The notes beneath the pieces were generated by a model. The model was not told the origin of the DNA. It did not search any database and saw only the letters and a list, made by a program, of their open reading frames with translations. From contig NC_081552.1 of the NCBI RefSeq assembly GCF_963082655.1, positions 60,996,930-61,060,929 on the forward strand: 64,000 bases of DNA, read 5' to 3'. This document shows, in pieces, positions 1-10,545 of the stretch. This stretch comes from Stomoxys calcitrans. Taxonomy: Eukaryota; Arthropoda; Insecta; Diptera; Muscidae. A program made the position numbers and the translations under genes. The stretch's first letter is position 1. Every line of letters begins with the position of its first letter.

Positions 1-64
1 ATTTCGAGTAGTTACAATCAGAATTACGAAATTAGTATACCCCCCATCTTATGGTGGAGGGTAT
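1..64 (-). mobile_element. HINE-B, 5' end only
   Basis: The window opens inside a HINE-B copy on the minus strand. Only the last part of its 5' block is seen, ending in the GGTGGAGGGTAT boundary that recurs at 13793, 15533, 42352 and elsewhere. The rest lies outside the window. Confidence 0.75.
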
Positions 65-68
65 AAAA

Positions 69-1389
69 ATAAACCTATCTGAGCTATATACCACACGGAT
101 GTCGAAAAGCATAACATAAGTCAGTGTGTCAAATTTCAGTGCAATCGAATTAAAAATGCGCCTTTTATGGGGCCAAGACTTTAAATCGAGAGATCGGTTT
201 ACATGGCAGCTATATGCAAATCTTGATCGATCTAGACCAAATTGCAGAAATATGTGGAGGGGCTTAACTTAACTCTTTGTCCCAAATTTCGGCAACATCG
301 GACAATAAGTGCGCTTTTTATGGCCCCAAAACTTAAAACCAAGAGATCGGTCTATATGGCAGCTACATCCAAATCTGGACCGATCTGATCCAAATTGACG
401 GAGGGTGTTGAAGGGCCTAATACAATTCACTGTCCCAAATTTTCTCAAAATCGGATACTAAATGTGGCTTTTATGGGCCTAAGACCCTAAATTGGAGAAT
501 CGGTCTATATGGCAGCTATATCCAAATCTGAACCGATCTGAGCCATATTGACGAACGATGTTGAAGGGCCTAACATAACTCACTGTCCCAAATTTCAGCA
601 AAATCGGATAATAAATGTAGCTTTTATGGGTCTATGACCCTAAATCAGAGGATCGGTCTATATGGCAGCTATATCCAAATCTGAACCGATCTGAGCCATA
701 TTGACGAACGAACCGATCTGAGCCGTATTGACGGAGGACGTCGAAAGGCCTAAGACAACTCACTGTCCTGAATTTCAGCAAAATCCGATAATAAATGTGG
801 CTTTTATGGGCCTTAGACCCTAAATCGGAGGATCGGTCTATATGGCAGCTATATCCAAATTTGGACCGATCTAAGCCATATTGACGGTAGATGTCGAAGG
901 GCCTAAGACAACTCACTGTCCCGAATTTCAGCGAAATCAGATAATAAATGTGGCTTTTATTGGCCTTAGACCCTAAATTGGAGGATCGGTCTATATGGCA
1001 GCTATATCCAAATCTGGACCGATCTGGGCCAAATTGACGGAGGATGTCGAAGGGCCAAACACAACTCACTGTCCCATATTTCAGCAAAATCGGATAATAA
1101 ATGTGGCTTTTATTGGCCTAAGACCCTGAATCGGCGGATCGGTCTTTATGGGGGCTATATCAAGATATAGTCCGATATAGCCCATCTTCGAACTTAACCT
1201 GCTTATGGACAAAAAAAGAATCTGTGCAAAATTTCAGCTCAATATCTCTATTTTTGAAGACTGTAACGTGATTTCAACAGACAGACGGACAGACGGGCGG
1301 ATATGTCTAGATCGTCGGAAATGGATATTTCGATGTGTTGCAAACGGAATGACAAAATGAATATACCCCCATCCGTCGGTGGTGGGTAT
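69..1389 (-). mobile_element. HINE-A copy, 3' end missing
   Basis: Read on the minus strand this starts with the HINE-A 5' block (GGTGGTGGGTAT at the right edge), then a short (TA)n site, the core, a GTCY tract near 1280, and an array of about seven 153-bp units from about 1190 down to 150. The 3' palindrome and CTTGTT terminus are absent, so the copy is truncated at about 69, next to a HINE-B 5' end. Non-autonomous: no protein is encoded. The 151-residue open frame across the array exists only because 153 is divisible by three. Confidence 0.8.
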
Positions 1390-1391
1390 AA

Positions 1392-2170
1392 AAACGAATT
1401 TGTTATCAAATTTCGAGACCAATGGCAATTTGGGGTTGAAATGAATGATGTATCGATATATGGGAATAGAGATGCAAATATATTTTCAGAGCTAAATGTT
1501 TGGGGGACAACACCACTCCTCAAAACACCCCTAAATCGGGCATATTTACCGACTATGTCAATGTGGGGCTCAAATGAAAGGCATTGGGCATTAGAGCACG
1601 AAATTGATACACACTTTCGGGATCAATTTTCTGGGTCCAAAAAACCCCACAAACAACATTTATTTACTAACCATCGCAATAAATGAAAGATATTTGAGAT
1701 TAGAAAACAAATTTTATAACCAAATTTGGGGTTGAGTGTTTGGGGGACGCCTGATCCTCAAACCAATGGCAATTTGGGGTTTAAATAAATGTTATTTGAG
1801 AGAAGAGCACCATGCTGATATTTTATTAGGCACAACTGTCTGGGGCACCACCTCACCCCCGAAAACACCCCTTAATCGGACATCATGAAAATATTGAAAT
1901 GAAGTATTTTAAGAATGGAGTACATCTAACATCCAAATTTAAAAGACATTAAACCCTCCGAGTAAAATTTTGTAGTCCATTAAGATCAAATTGGATTCAG
2001 ATAAAGACACTTATATGGTTATACTGTTAGTCAAGCCATATGAATGTACTATCTTTGTAGCATGATATTTCACTAAAAGCTCTTTAATTATCGAAAATAA
2101 ATATTCATATGATAATTTTGTTCCATACAAAGTAAAAGAAGGCGCAGCGGAGAAGGCCCGGTTCAGATAG
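1392..2170 (+). mobile_element. HEL-C Helitron-like element, 5'-truncated
   Basis: Contains degenerate units of about 120-130 bp with the HEL-C phrases for 'free of cttt' spacing: GACCAATGGCAAT, TTTGGGGGAC, ACACCCCTAAATCGG and CAAATGAAAGG. It closes with AAAGTAAAAGAAGGCGCAGCGG and a terminal CAGATAG followed by T. The other copies end CAGCTAG-T, so this terminus has one substitution. CTAG-T ends are the expected 3' terminus of canonical Helitrons. No Rep/helicase coding is present. The 5' head is missing; the element abuts the HINE-A 5' end. Confidence 0.65.
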
Positions 2171-2469
2171 TAGAGGATATAGCTGATGTATAAACCGATT
2201 TTGGATCTTGAGTTCTTGTGCCACTGGAGGGCGCAATTCTTACCTGATTTTACCTGAAATTTTGTACAACTGCTTCTCCAATGACCTTAAACATACGTGC
2301 TCAATCAGAATCAGACTATAACTTGATATAGCCTTAATAACATAACAATTCTGATCCATTATTCTTTGTTTGCCTAAAAAGAGGTGCCGTGCAATGATCT
2401 TTAGAAATGCGATCCCTGGAGGAGGGTATATAAGATTCGGCCTAGATGAACTTAGCACTCTTTGACTTG
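2171..2469 (+). mobile_element. HINE-B, 3' end fragment
   Basis: Last unit and 3' terminal part of a HINE-B copy: the terminal GGAGGAGGGTAT block, a decayed palindrome (TTCGGCC paired with TAGATGAA, so no longer symmetric), and a CTTTGACTTG end. Old by its divergence. Confidence 0.7.
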
Positions 2470-3462
2470 GATGGGGCATATTAGTTTTGTCATTCCGTTT
2501 GCAATACATCGCAATATCCATTTCTGACCCTATGAACTATATTATTCTTGATCGTCGTTAAAATCTTATACGATCTAGCCATGTCCGTCCGTCTGTCTGT
2601 TGAAATCACACACACACAGTCTTTAAAAATAGAGATATTGAGCAGAAACCTTGCACAGGTTCTTTTTGTGTCCATAGGCAGGTGAAGTTCGAAGATGGGC
2701 TATATCGGACTATATCTTGATATAGCCCCCATGTAGACCGATCCGACGATTTAAGGTCTTTGGCCCATAAAAGCCACATTTATTATCCGATTTTGCTGAA
2801 ATTTGGAAAAGTGAGTTGTGTTAAATTGGCCTTGATCGGTCCAGACTTGGATATAGCTGCCATATAGACCGATCTCTCTATTTGAGGTTTTGGGCCTATA
2901 AAAGATGTATTTATTGTCCGTTTTTGTCGAAAGTTAAGAACAGTTGTGAACAGTGTGAGTTGTGTTAGGCCCTTCGACATCCCTATTTATTTTTTCTTTA
3001 AGATCGGTTCAGTTTTTTCTTTAAGATCGGTTCAGATTTGTTTTCTTTAAGATCGGTTCAGATTTGGATATAGCTGCCATATAAACCGAATTCTCGGTTT
3101 GAAGTTTTGGCCCCATAAAAGGCGCATTTATAATTCGATTTCGCTGAATTATGACACATTGCCTTATGTTAGGCTTTTCGACATCCGCGCCGTATATGGT
3201 TCAGATCGGTCTATATTTGGATATAGCTACCAAAAAGGCCAATATTTTGTTCTACAAAATTTTACAATAACTTGTACTTATTAGACCATTCAATGACCGT
3301 ACTGAATTTGGTCCAAATCGGACCATAGTTCGATATAGCTGCAATGGGGGTATAAATTATGCATTTTTCACAAAATTATGACGAAAGGTGGTTTACATAT
3401 ATACCTGAGGTGGTGGGTATCCAAAGTTCGGCCCTGCCGAACATAAGGCCTTTTTACTTGTT
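2470..3462 (+). mobile_element. HINE-A copy, nearly complete
   Basis: The first bases of the 5' block are lost but the rest runs in order: core, GTCY tract near 2585, the GGGCTATATC stem-loop at 2696-2727, about four 153-bp units, the GAGGTGGTGGGTAT block and the terminal palindrome and TTTTTACTTGTT. The palindrome has one change (GGCCCTGCC). A 23-bp piece is triplicated inside the array at 2990-3061. The 5' side joins the HINE-B end directly. Confidence 0.8.
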
Positions 3463-4029
3463 TGTCATTATATTCGCCTCGTTTGACTGCTTGTGTTTAC
3501 ATTGTTCGTTGTCGCTAATCTGTTGATTTTGATACACAATCTCGGCTACATAATAAATGGGATTTATGAAAAAATCGAACCTCTGTTTGCTGAGCATTGC
3601 GTTTTTGTTTTTGAAGCCATAATCAGTGCAGACTAATTTGACCTAATTTGACTTCATCTTACATTTGGAACATTTTGCAACATATTCGTGTATTTGATTG
3701 CACGGCAACAGACCTTGTAAAAATCATTAGAGAAAGGGATAAGTCGGACGGAGCCGACTATATAATATATATAACCTATGTTTAAATTAAGTCAGGCTTT
3801 AGTTTTGAATACCTATTGATGTATCGAGTAGAACCTTGCAAGATTTTCTTACGATAAGTCTTTAATTGTGGCTACTCCAGTCTCAAAAGCGTATATCGGC
3901 AAAAATATATGTATTGGAGCTATATTTGCAAATCTGGTCCGATTTTAATAAAATTGTGCACACATGTTTGGACGTTAAATGGAATAACTCTTGCCAACTC
4001 TAAAGAACTGAACAAAATTGTGGCTACTT
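3463..4029. other. Relic, mostly unassigned sequence
   Basis: No gene. Roughly 3463-3725 shows no repeat I recognise. At 3745-3770 there is a GTCGGACGGAGCCGAC palindrome beside a TATA-rich stretch, which resembles the terminus of yet another HINE-like family. About 3880-4000 reads as one very decayed HINE-type unit (GGAGCTATATTTGCAAATCTGGTCCGATT). Confidence 0.4.
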
Positions 4030-4299
4030 CACCGTAAAATCCGTATTGGATGAAAGATATAAATGGCAAAGATTTGGGACTGTTTTTGCAATTCGATAGA
4101 TAGGTCCTGGAGATTCTGCAGATTGTTCTCTAAGGTTCCGAGTCCCCTTGGGGGCATTCTAAGATATGATGGAACTAGGTCGGAGTCTAGCACTGACTTG
4201 ATCTGATACCACAGTTGCGCGTCCCTACCCATGGTTGAGGCCATGATAAGGAGGTAGAAGATAGTCTGGGCTGTGAATTAGATTGAGTCCGACATATTA

Positions 4300-5530
4300 T
4301 CGGTACCGGATGACGTGTTACCTGCTATGTTGGAAAGGGTAGGACCGTACGCCATACGACTCCTTGAGATGATTTTTACGAGCTACAGTTGCTGGATTAC
4401 GTACCAGCTGGGTGGCGGGACGATAGGTTGGTTGTAATGGAGAGACTAATTGGCACTTGTTTTGGGGACCGTCTCAACCTTTCCCTGTATACATCTATTG
4501 GCACGGATTGCACTAAAAGTCTGATGTAGTTGTTACATCATAGGGAATTTGAGTGGGCGACTTCGTTGTGCAACCTTCTTTGACATGAAGGGGCTTTTAA
4601 TGAAGTTAGTGAAGTTTGAACTCCATACAAAGCGCGCTAATTGTCATTAGGGCCTCCCCTTTTCTGAAGAATAGATGGCGAAGGGAAGCCCGTGTCAATG
4701 GGTTGGATGTTGTGTAACCGAAAAACGATCTCTGCGCTGGGGGTGCCCCAACCTTTCGGGACTTTCTATACAAACGGAAGGGTCTAAATTGCATAGGGGC
4801 TTCGAGACAGAAGCTTTCATTGATATCCGTGGAATCCTATAGAAAGTGTCTTTTAGGCGAAGGTCTTTGCGGTCCCGAAGGCACTGGCGACTATGAGGAT
4901 GCGGTAGCGTCGGCCCGAGAAGACTGTCACAATATATGTACGTGGATAATCAGGCGACAGTCAAGGCTCTGACGTCGGGCCATTTGAGGTCGATACTGTT
5001 TCTATACTTGGAATCATGGAAAAACCCGTCAGGCCCTGCTGTGTCCTAGGAACGAAGAGGTAGACTATCTGATCAGGAACCACCAATAGAGCTACGGAAT
5101 CAGAGGGTCCTCCAACGAGCTAGTTTCTTCTACGACCACCGCGCAATTGAGGCGTGCGCTTGTGCTGTGAGTTGCAGTATGGCGAAGGCGCTGTGCCCGA
5201 GTATTAGGTAGTACCGGTGCGGCTTATAATGGAGCTGAGGAAGCATGACTTCGGACATCTGATAGGAGTACTGACTAGACATTGCAACCACAGGTCCTTT
5301 ATATAGTGGAGGGCGCAATAATGAGGAGAAGACACAGAATAAAGGGTCATCGTTCTGGTACTTGATTGGCTGACTGGACGATACTCTCACTGCTGAGATC
5401 TTTTTCCCGGCACCTCTGGCTTCCCACCTTTTTTGTCTTGTCTGCTGGGTGTGCGATGACGAGCAGGAGTTGGAGACTGTCGAGTACCTTTTGTGTCACT
5501 GATCCGCAATGTGGACAAGAAGACACAGGA
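4300..5530 (+). pseudogene. Ruined LINE: RT start, RNase H and zinc-knuckle remnants
   Basis: Translated plus-strand pieces, in several frames, match the order of a LINE ORF2. About 4330-4430 reads ERVGPYAIRLLEMIF then VPAGWRDDRLVV, the entry of the RT domain. About 4940-4975 reads DNQATVKALTSG, the RNase H segment around its second acid. About 5225-5270 reads LRKHDFGHLIGVLTRHC, and 5446-5500 reads CWVCDDEQELETVEYLLCH, the Cys/His region that follows RNase H. The central RT, including the YADD box, is missing, and stops and frameshifts are frequent. The RNase H plus CCHC arrangement points to the I/LOA side of LINEs; the exact clade is not resolved. Confidence 0.7.
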
Positions 5531-5555
5531 TAACGGGTGAACAAATCTTTCTGGT

Positions 5556-5847
5556 GCATAGTCATTTTGTTATTCCGAAAACCTATAGAGACTTTAATTG
5601 GCTTAAATGATGATATTCTCGCTGGTTATAACTTTTTCTAAGTCGATTTAGCTCTGTCCTTCCGCCAGTCTGTATATTTGTCGAAAGCAGGTTAACAAAG
5701 AAATAAAGCTAGGCGGTGAAAATTTTGCACAAATACTTACTGTAGGTCAGTTGGTATTGTAAATACACCATATCAGTCCTTGTTTTGGTATAGTTGCCAT
5801 ATAAACCGATCTGGTATCTTTACGTCTTGAGCTTTCAGCAATGGTTT
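5556..5847 (+). mobile_element. HINE-B, degraded 5' part
   Basis: Decayed core and single first unit of HINE-B: a short GTCC-like tract near 5665, the conserved GTAGGTCAGTTGGTATTGTAAAT leader and one ATATAGTTGCCATATAAACCGATCT box. No 153-bp array remains. A SINE fragment follows. Confidence 0.6.
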
Positions 5848-6048
5848 ACTAATGCTGGCTACATTTATGAGATATCGTGCCATGTTTAAACTTTTCTACC
5901 AAGTGGTGTTGCTATGCGGCACGCCGTTCAGAAAAAGGAGGCCCCTTATCATTGAGCTTAGACAATAATCGATATGCTCTAATTGATATGGGAGAAATAT
6001 CCCTTTCCCTTAATGGAATGTTCTTGGGAAATTTAGTATGCTCTAGTT
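5848..6048 (+). mobile_element. tRNA-derived SINE, 3' part
   Basis: Matches the body of the SINE at 22918 and 63416 from the CTAATGCTGGC segment through GCGGCACGCCGTTC, AAAAAGGAGGCCCC and the ATCATTGAGCTT segment to the TGGAATGTTC tail. The tRNA-like head with its A and B boxes is absent. The following HINE-B begins immediately after it. Confidence 0.7.
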
Positions 6049-6300
6049 ATACCCTCCACCATAAGATGGGGGTATACTAATTTCGTCATTCTGATTGTAA
6101 CTACTCGAAATATTCGTCTGAGACCCCATAAAGTATATATATTCTTGATCGTTGTGAAATTTTATGTCGAATTAGCCATGTCCGTCCGTCTGTCTGTCCG
6201 TCCGAAGGAGTAAAGCTAGCCGCTTGAAATTTTGCACAAATACTTCTTATTAGTGTAGGTCGGTTGGTATTGTAAATGGGCCATATCGGTCCATGTTTTG

Positions 6301-8150
6301 ATATAGCTGCCATATAAACCGATCTTGGGTCTTGACTTCTTGAGCCTCTAGAGTGCGCAATTCTTATCCGATTGGAATAAAATTTTGCACGAAGCGTTTT
6401 GCTATGATATCTAACAACTGTGCCAAGTATAGTTTAAATCGGTCCATAACCTGATATAGCTGCCATATAAACCGATCTTGGGTCTTGACTTCTTGAGCCT
6501 CTAGAGTGCGCATTTCTTATCCGATTGGGATGAAATTTTGCACGACGTGTTTTGTTATGATATCCAACAACTGTGCCAAGTATGGTTCAAATCGGTTTAT
6601 AACCAGATATAGCTGCCATATAGACCGATCTTGGGTCTTGACTTCTTGAACCTCTAGAGTGCGCAATTCTTATCCGATTGGCACGAAATTTTGCACGACG
6701 TGTTTTGTTATGACATTTCACAACTGTGCCAGGTATGGTTCAAATCGGTTCATAACCTGATATATCTGCCATATAAACCGATTTTGGGTCTTGACTTCTT
6801 GAGCCTCTAGAGTGCGCAATTCTTATCCGATTGGAATTAAATTCTGCACGACGTGTTTTGGTATGATATCCCACAATTGTGCCAAGTATTGTTCAAAGCG
6901 GTCTATAATCTGATATAGCTGCCATATAAACCGATCTTGGGTCTTGACTTCTTGAACCTCTAGAGTGCGCAATTCTTATCCGATTGGCACGAAATTTTGC
7001 ACGACGTGTTTTGTTATGACATTTCACAACTGTGCCAGGTATGGTTCAAATCGGTTTATAACCAGATATAGCTGCCATATAAACCGATCTTGGGTCTTGA
7101 CTTCTTGAACCTCTAGAGTGCGCAATTCTTATCCGATTGGCACGAAATTTTGCACGACGTGTTTTGTTATGACATTTCACAACTGTGCCAAGTATGGTTC
7201 AAATCGGTCCATAACCTGATATAGCTGCCATATAAACCGATCTTGGGTCTTGACTTCTTGAGCCTCTAGAGTGCGCATTTCTTATCCGATTGGGATGAAA
7301 TTTTGCACGACGTGTTTTGTTATGATATCCAACAACTGTGCCAAGTATGGTTCAAATCGGTTTATAACCAGATATAGCTGCCATATAAACCGATCTTGGG
7401 TCTTGACTTGTTGAACCTCTAGAGTGCGCAATTCTTATCCGATTGGCACGAAATTTTGCACGACGTGTTTTGTTATGACATTTCACAACTGTGCCAGGTA
7501 TGGTTCAAATCGGTTTATAACCAGATATAGCTGCCATATAAACCGATCTTGGGTCTTGACTTCTTGAACCTCTAGAGTGCGCAATTCTTATCGGATTGGA
7601 ATGAAATTTTGCACGACGTATTTTGTTATGATATCCAACAATTGTGCCCAGTATGGTTCAAATCGATTTATAATCTGGTATAGCTGTCATATAAACCGAT
7701 CTTGGGTCTTGACTTCTTGAGCCTCTAGAGGGCGCAATTATCGTCCGATTTAACTAAAATTTTGCACGACGAGTTTTGGTATTACTTTCAACAACTGTGC
7801 TAAGTATGATTCAAATCGGTTCATAATCTGGTATAGCTGTCATATAAACCGATCATGGATCTTGACTTCTTGAGCCAAGTGATGGCGCAATTCTCATCCG
7901 ATTTGGCTGAAATTTTGCATGACGTGTTTTGTAAGTACTTCCTATAACTGTGCTAAGTATGGCGTAAATCGATATAGAACCTGATATAGCTGCCATATAA
8001 ACCGATCTGTGATCTTGACTTTTCGAACCTCTAGAGGGCGCAATTCTCATCCGATTTGGCTGAAATTTTGTACAAGGTCTAGTATGGTCTATAGCTTGAT
8101 ACAGCTCTCATATAAACCTATCTCCCGATTTTGCTTCTTGAGCCCTTACA
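6301..8150 (+). repeat. 153-bp tandem array inside HINE-B
   Basis: Head-to-tail units of 153 bp. Each unit holds the box ATATAGCTGCCATATAAACCGATC, a CTTGACTTCTTGA segment, GAGTGCGCAATTCTTATCCGATT and TTTTGCACGACGTGTTTTG. Unit types recur at a longer step: the two-unit block starting at 6454 is almost identical to that at 7219, 765 bp (five units) later. Units get more divergent toward 8150, as if the array grew from its left and centre. Confidence 0.88.
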
Positions 8151-8352
8151 AGGCGCAATTCTTATCCGAATGAACTGAAATATTACACAATGACTTCTAC
8201 AATGTCAATCAGCATTCAATTATGGTCCGAATCGGACTATTACTTGATATAGCTCCAATAGGATAACAGTTCTTATTCAATATTCTATGTTTGTCTAAAA
8301 AGCGATACCGCGCATAGAACTTGACAAATGCGATCAATTGTGGAGGGTATAT

Positions 8353-8374
8353 AAGATTCGGCCCGGCCGAACTT
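8353..8374 (+). other. 3' terminal palindrome of HINE-B
   Basis: TTCGGCC and GGCCGAA around a single C, with outer AAG/CTT also able to pair. It lies about 20 bp before the CTTGTT end. A hairpin just inside the 3' end is the hallmark of rolling-circle (Helitron/Helentron) elements. In HINE-A the same palindrome is perfect over 10-bp arms, for example at 47806-47826. Confidence 0.75.
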
Positions 8375-8392
8375 AGCACGCTCTTACTTGTT

Positions 8393-8984
8393 TTAAACTA
8401 AACTCATTTGCCATCGTATACCAAAATGCATTTATAATTAGCAAAGACTTACTATTATAATTTTCATTTTCCCATTTGCAATTATCAAGTGCACTGAATT
8501 GCGTCCGTGTTGGACCAGATGCAGCCTGAGTGCAAGGCAGATAAGATTCATAAACATTTCTTTGTATTAAGTCATTTGAAATTAAATGCCAACCCCTTGG
8601 AGAACTGTGCATTTTGCAGCTTTTGTTTGCAAAGCACCCAAGCTTTAACTGCTTGTATTATTCATAAATAATGTTGTTGGTGCTGTAGTAGCAATGCAAA
8701 TTTCCTATTGTCCTTTTCTCCTAGCAGAAGGGTTTGCTGATGTGGAGGCCACACAGCTGTTTGTCGAGTTTGTGTTGTTTTTTTTTCTTTTCAAGCCATT
8801 GTGTGGGAACTGCGGGTTAAGCCACAGAATTCTTTATTTGAAGAGATGCCCGACATTAGTGCGTATTTTTTGCGCAAAGTGGATTAGCAAGGAATAAATG
8901 TAAGTCGAACAGATTGAACCCTGCTGATACCCTATATTTCTCGAGTTTTATTTGCTAAGTAGTTATAACCGCCCTTAACCCTGA
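8393..8984. other. Repeat-poor interval, no gene seen
   Basis: AT-rich sequence with none of the local repeats. Open frames of 67 and 79 codons occur on opposite strands but show no recognisable domain. Possibly host intronic or intergenic DNA. Confidence 0.45.
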
Positions 8985-9250
8985 AAGCCAGGGTTAAAAT
9001 CCCGACGAGAACATCAAAAATATTTTCTACGGTGCTTATCACCTTCTAGTGCTGGTCAAATTTGTGTGGCATTTACCGTGTTAACTTCTTTACTAAAGTC
9101 GATTTGTTCTGCGAAAAGCCGTTCGGATCAGGAATAAAAAGGAGGTAATTTTTCATTAAAGTTTAACTTATATCGGACAGCACTCATTGATATGAGAAAA
9201 ATATCTCCGCTGTTTCTTAATGGAATGTTCGTGGACAAAATTGCAAGTTG
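8985..9250 (+). mobile_element. tRNA-derived SINE, old copy
   Basis: Divergent copy: a decayed B box (AGGGTTAAAATCCCGACGAG), CTAGTGCTGG, GCCGTTCGGA, AATAAAAAGGAGG, CAGCACTCATTGATATGAG and TTAATGGAATGTTCGTGG appear in the order of the intact copies. The A box is not recognisable. Confidence 0.65.
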
Positions 9251-9384
9251 TTACCGAGGATGGCGGCATACATATGCTAAGCATGGGGAAGTGGCCCGCA
9301 CCACAATGAGTGTACGCCTTAGTCTGTAGTCGGCATTTTGTGTGCTATAACTAATACTCGTAGCAAAAATTATAAGGTGCCGAC

Positions 9385-9640
9385 TATCTTTCGCAGATTC
9401 CCAACGAGATAACTGAACAGTTTAAAATTCACCAGTATCGGATGGCGGGCCCCAGAAATATCTCAGGGAATTATAAAACTGGCGAGCTTACAAGACTACA
9501 AACTATCTTGCTTCTTGTACGGCCAGAAGCAGAAGTTCAATAATAAGTGCTTATTTGTTTGAGGACTTGGTTGAGATTTCAATTGTTAACATTCGCCAGC
9601 TATCTTTCTATACTCTCGATTTGGTTAACACTTTTTATGA
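9385..9640 (+). pseudogene. LINE relic: RNase H end and C-terminal tail
   Basis: Plus-strand translation near 9395 gives NEITEQFKIHQYRMAGPRNISG, which lines up with NEMAEQFKIHLF-FPCHRVIPGKC from the LINE at 23478-24130. From about 9560 it gives EDLVEISIVNIRQLSF, matching LSDLADVNIRMLSAF of that same LINE. The zinc-knuckle region between them is deleted. This is therefore an internally deleted old copy of the same family, in the opposite orientation. Confidence 0.6.
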
Positions 9641-10025
9641 AGTGTTTTCTTATAGCTTCCAACAGATGTACCTGGTATGGTTTAAATCAGTTCTTAACCT
9701 GAGGGACTTCTCCTATAACCGTCAACATACGAGTCAAATATGATTTCAATTGGTCCATAACCTTATATACCTAATATACCTCCCATATAATCAAATTTTA
9801 AATCTGGAGCCCCTATAATGCGCAATTCTTATTCGATTTGGCTGAAAATTTGCACAGACATCTTTTTTCGGTTCATAACCTGATTTAGCTCCGAAATTGT
9901 AATTCTTATCCTTTATCCTCTGTTTGTCTATAAAGAAATAGCAGGCAAAGATCTTGACAAATGCGATCCATGGTGGAGGGTATATAAGATTTGGCCCGGA
10001 CCAACTTGGTGCGCTCTTACTTGTT
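9641..10025 (+). mobile_element. HINE-B, 3' part
   Basis: Two divergent units followed by the terminal ATGGTGGAGGGTAT block, a palindrome with changes (TTGGCCC / GGACCAA still partly symmetric), and CTTACTTGTT. The 5' half is absent. Confidence 0.72.
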
Positions 10026-10160
10026 TCCCCTGTTTTTGTATGACAATTGACTTAAATGTGAGCATAAGTGAATCTGATTGCAGAATGCAACCAAAACGTA
10101 TCAAAAATCCTATTCCCTTATGTCTCACAGTCGCAGCTCTCACACACCACAATTATGCAT
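10026..10160. other. Short unassigned interval
   Basis: No repeat or gene recognised. A minus-strand open frame crosses it but extends into the flanking HINE ends. Confidence 0.35.
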
Positions 10161-10545
10161 ACCGGTGTGACAAGTACGGTCCAAATCCGTCTAAAACCTG
10201 ATATAGCTCCCATATAAACCGATCTCCGATTTGACTTTTTAGGTCCTTACAAGCCGCAAGTTTTGTCCCATTTGTCTGATTCGATGTTCTGTTACGCCTT
10301 CAAACAACTGTGCCAAATATGGTCCAAATCAGTCTATAACCTAATAGAGCTCCCATATAAACAGGTCTCTCGATCTTCCTTGTTCGGATGCTAGAAGCTT
10401 TAATTTTTGCTGGTTTGAGAGAAGTTTGGTGTGTAGAATAAAATTATGCCCTTCAACTATTATATTCAATAGATTTATTTTGTACCTATTTTGTATCTTG
10501 GTGGCTTCCAAAGATTCGGCTCGGCCGAACACGATCTCACTTGTT
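10161..10545 (+). mobile_element. Degraded HINE, 3' part
   Basis: Two units with TATAGCTCCCATATAAACCGATC boxes, then a terminal palindrome TTCGGCTCGGCCGAA and CACTTGTT. The sub-terminal GGTGG block is barely visible. It resembles neither A nor B closely. Its final T is followed with no gap by the ATACCCACCACC start of a HINE-A. Confidence 0.6.

Larger units (their letters stand above)
6049..8392 (+). mobile_element. HINE-B, complete, longest copy
   Basis: Complete element of 2344 bp. Order: ATACCCTCCACCATAAGATGG block; (TA)n at about 6137; core; GTCY tract at 6178-6206; leader; about twelve units of 153 bp (the ATATAGCTGCC box starts at 6301, 6454, 6607 and 6760, exactly 153 apart); the divergent last units; the TGGAGGGTAT block at 8341; the terminal palindrome; and CTTACTTGTT. 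No protein is encoded. Helentron-associated elements of this plan depend on an autonomous partner for Rep/helicase; none is in the window. Left flank TAGTT, right flank TTAAA: no target duplication is seen. Confidence 0.9.

Noticed and set aside
632..1087. 151-codon minus-strand open frame with three internal repeats, resembling a repetitive protein
   Set aside because: It lies wholly within the HINE-A array. The unit of 153 bp is 51 codons, so any frame without a stop is repeated by default. Other copies of the array break it.
6301..8150. Possible CRISPR-like or regularly spaced array
   Set aside because: The repeats are contiguous 153-bp units without distinct spacers, embedded in a fly-type transposon with defined ends.
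8353..8374. GC-rich palindrome as a transcription terminator
   Set aside because: It recurs just inside the end of every HINE copy and is best explained as the rolling-circle 3' hairpin; a few T's follow only because the element ends TTTTACTTG.
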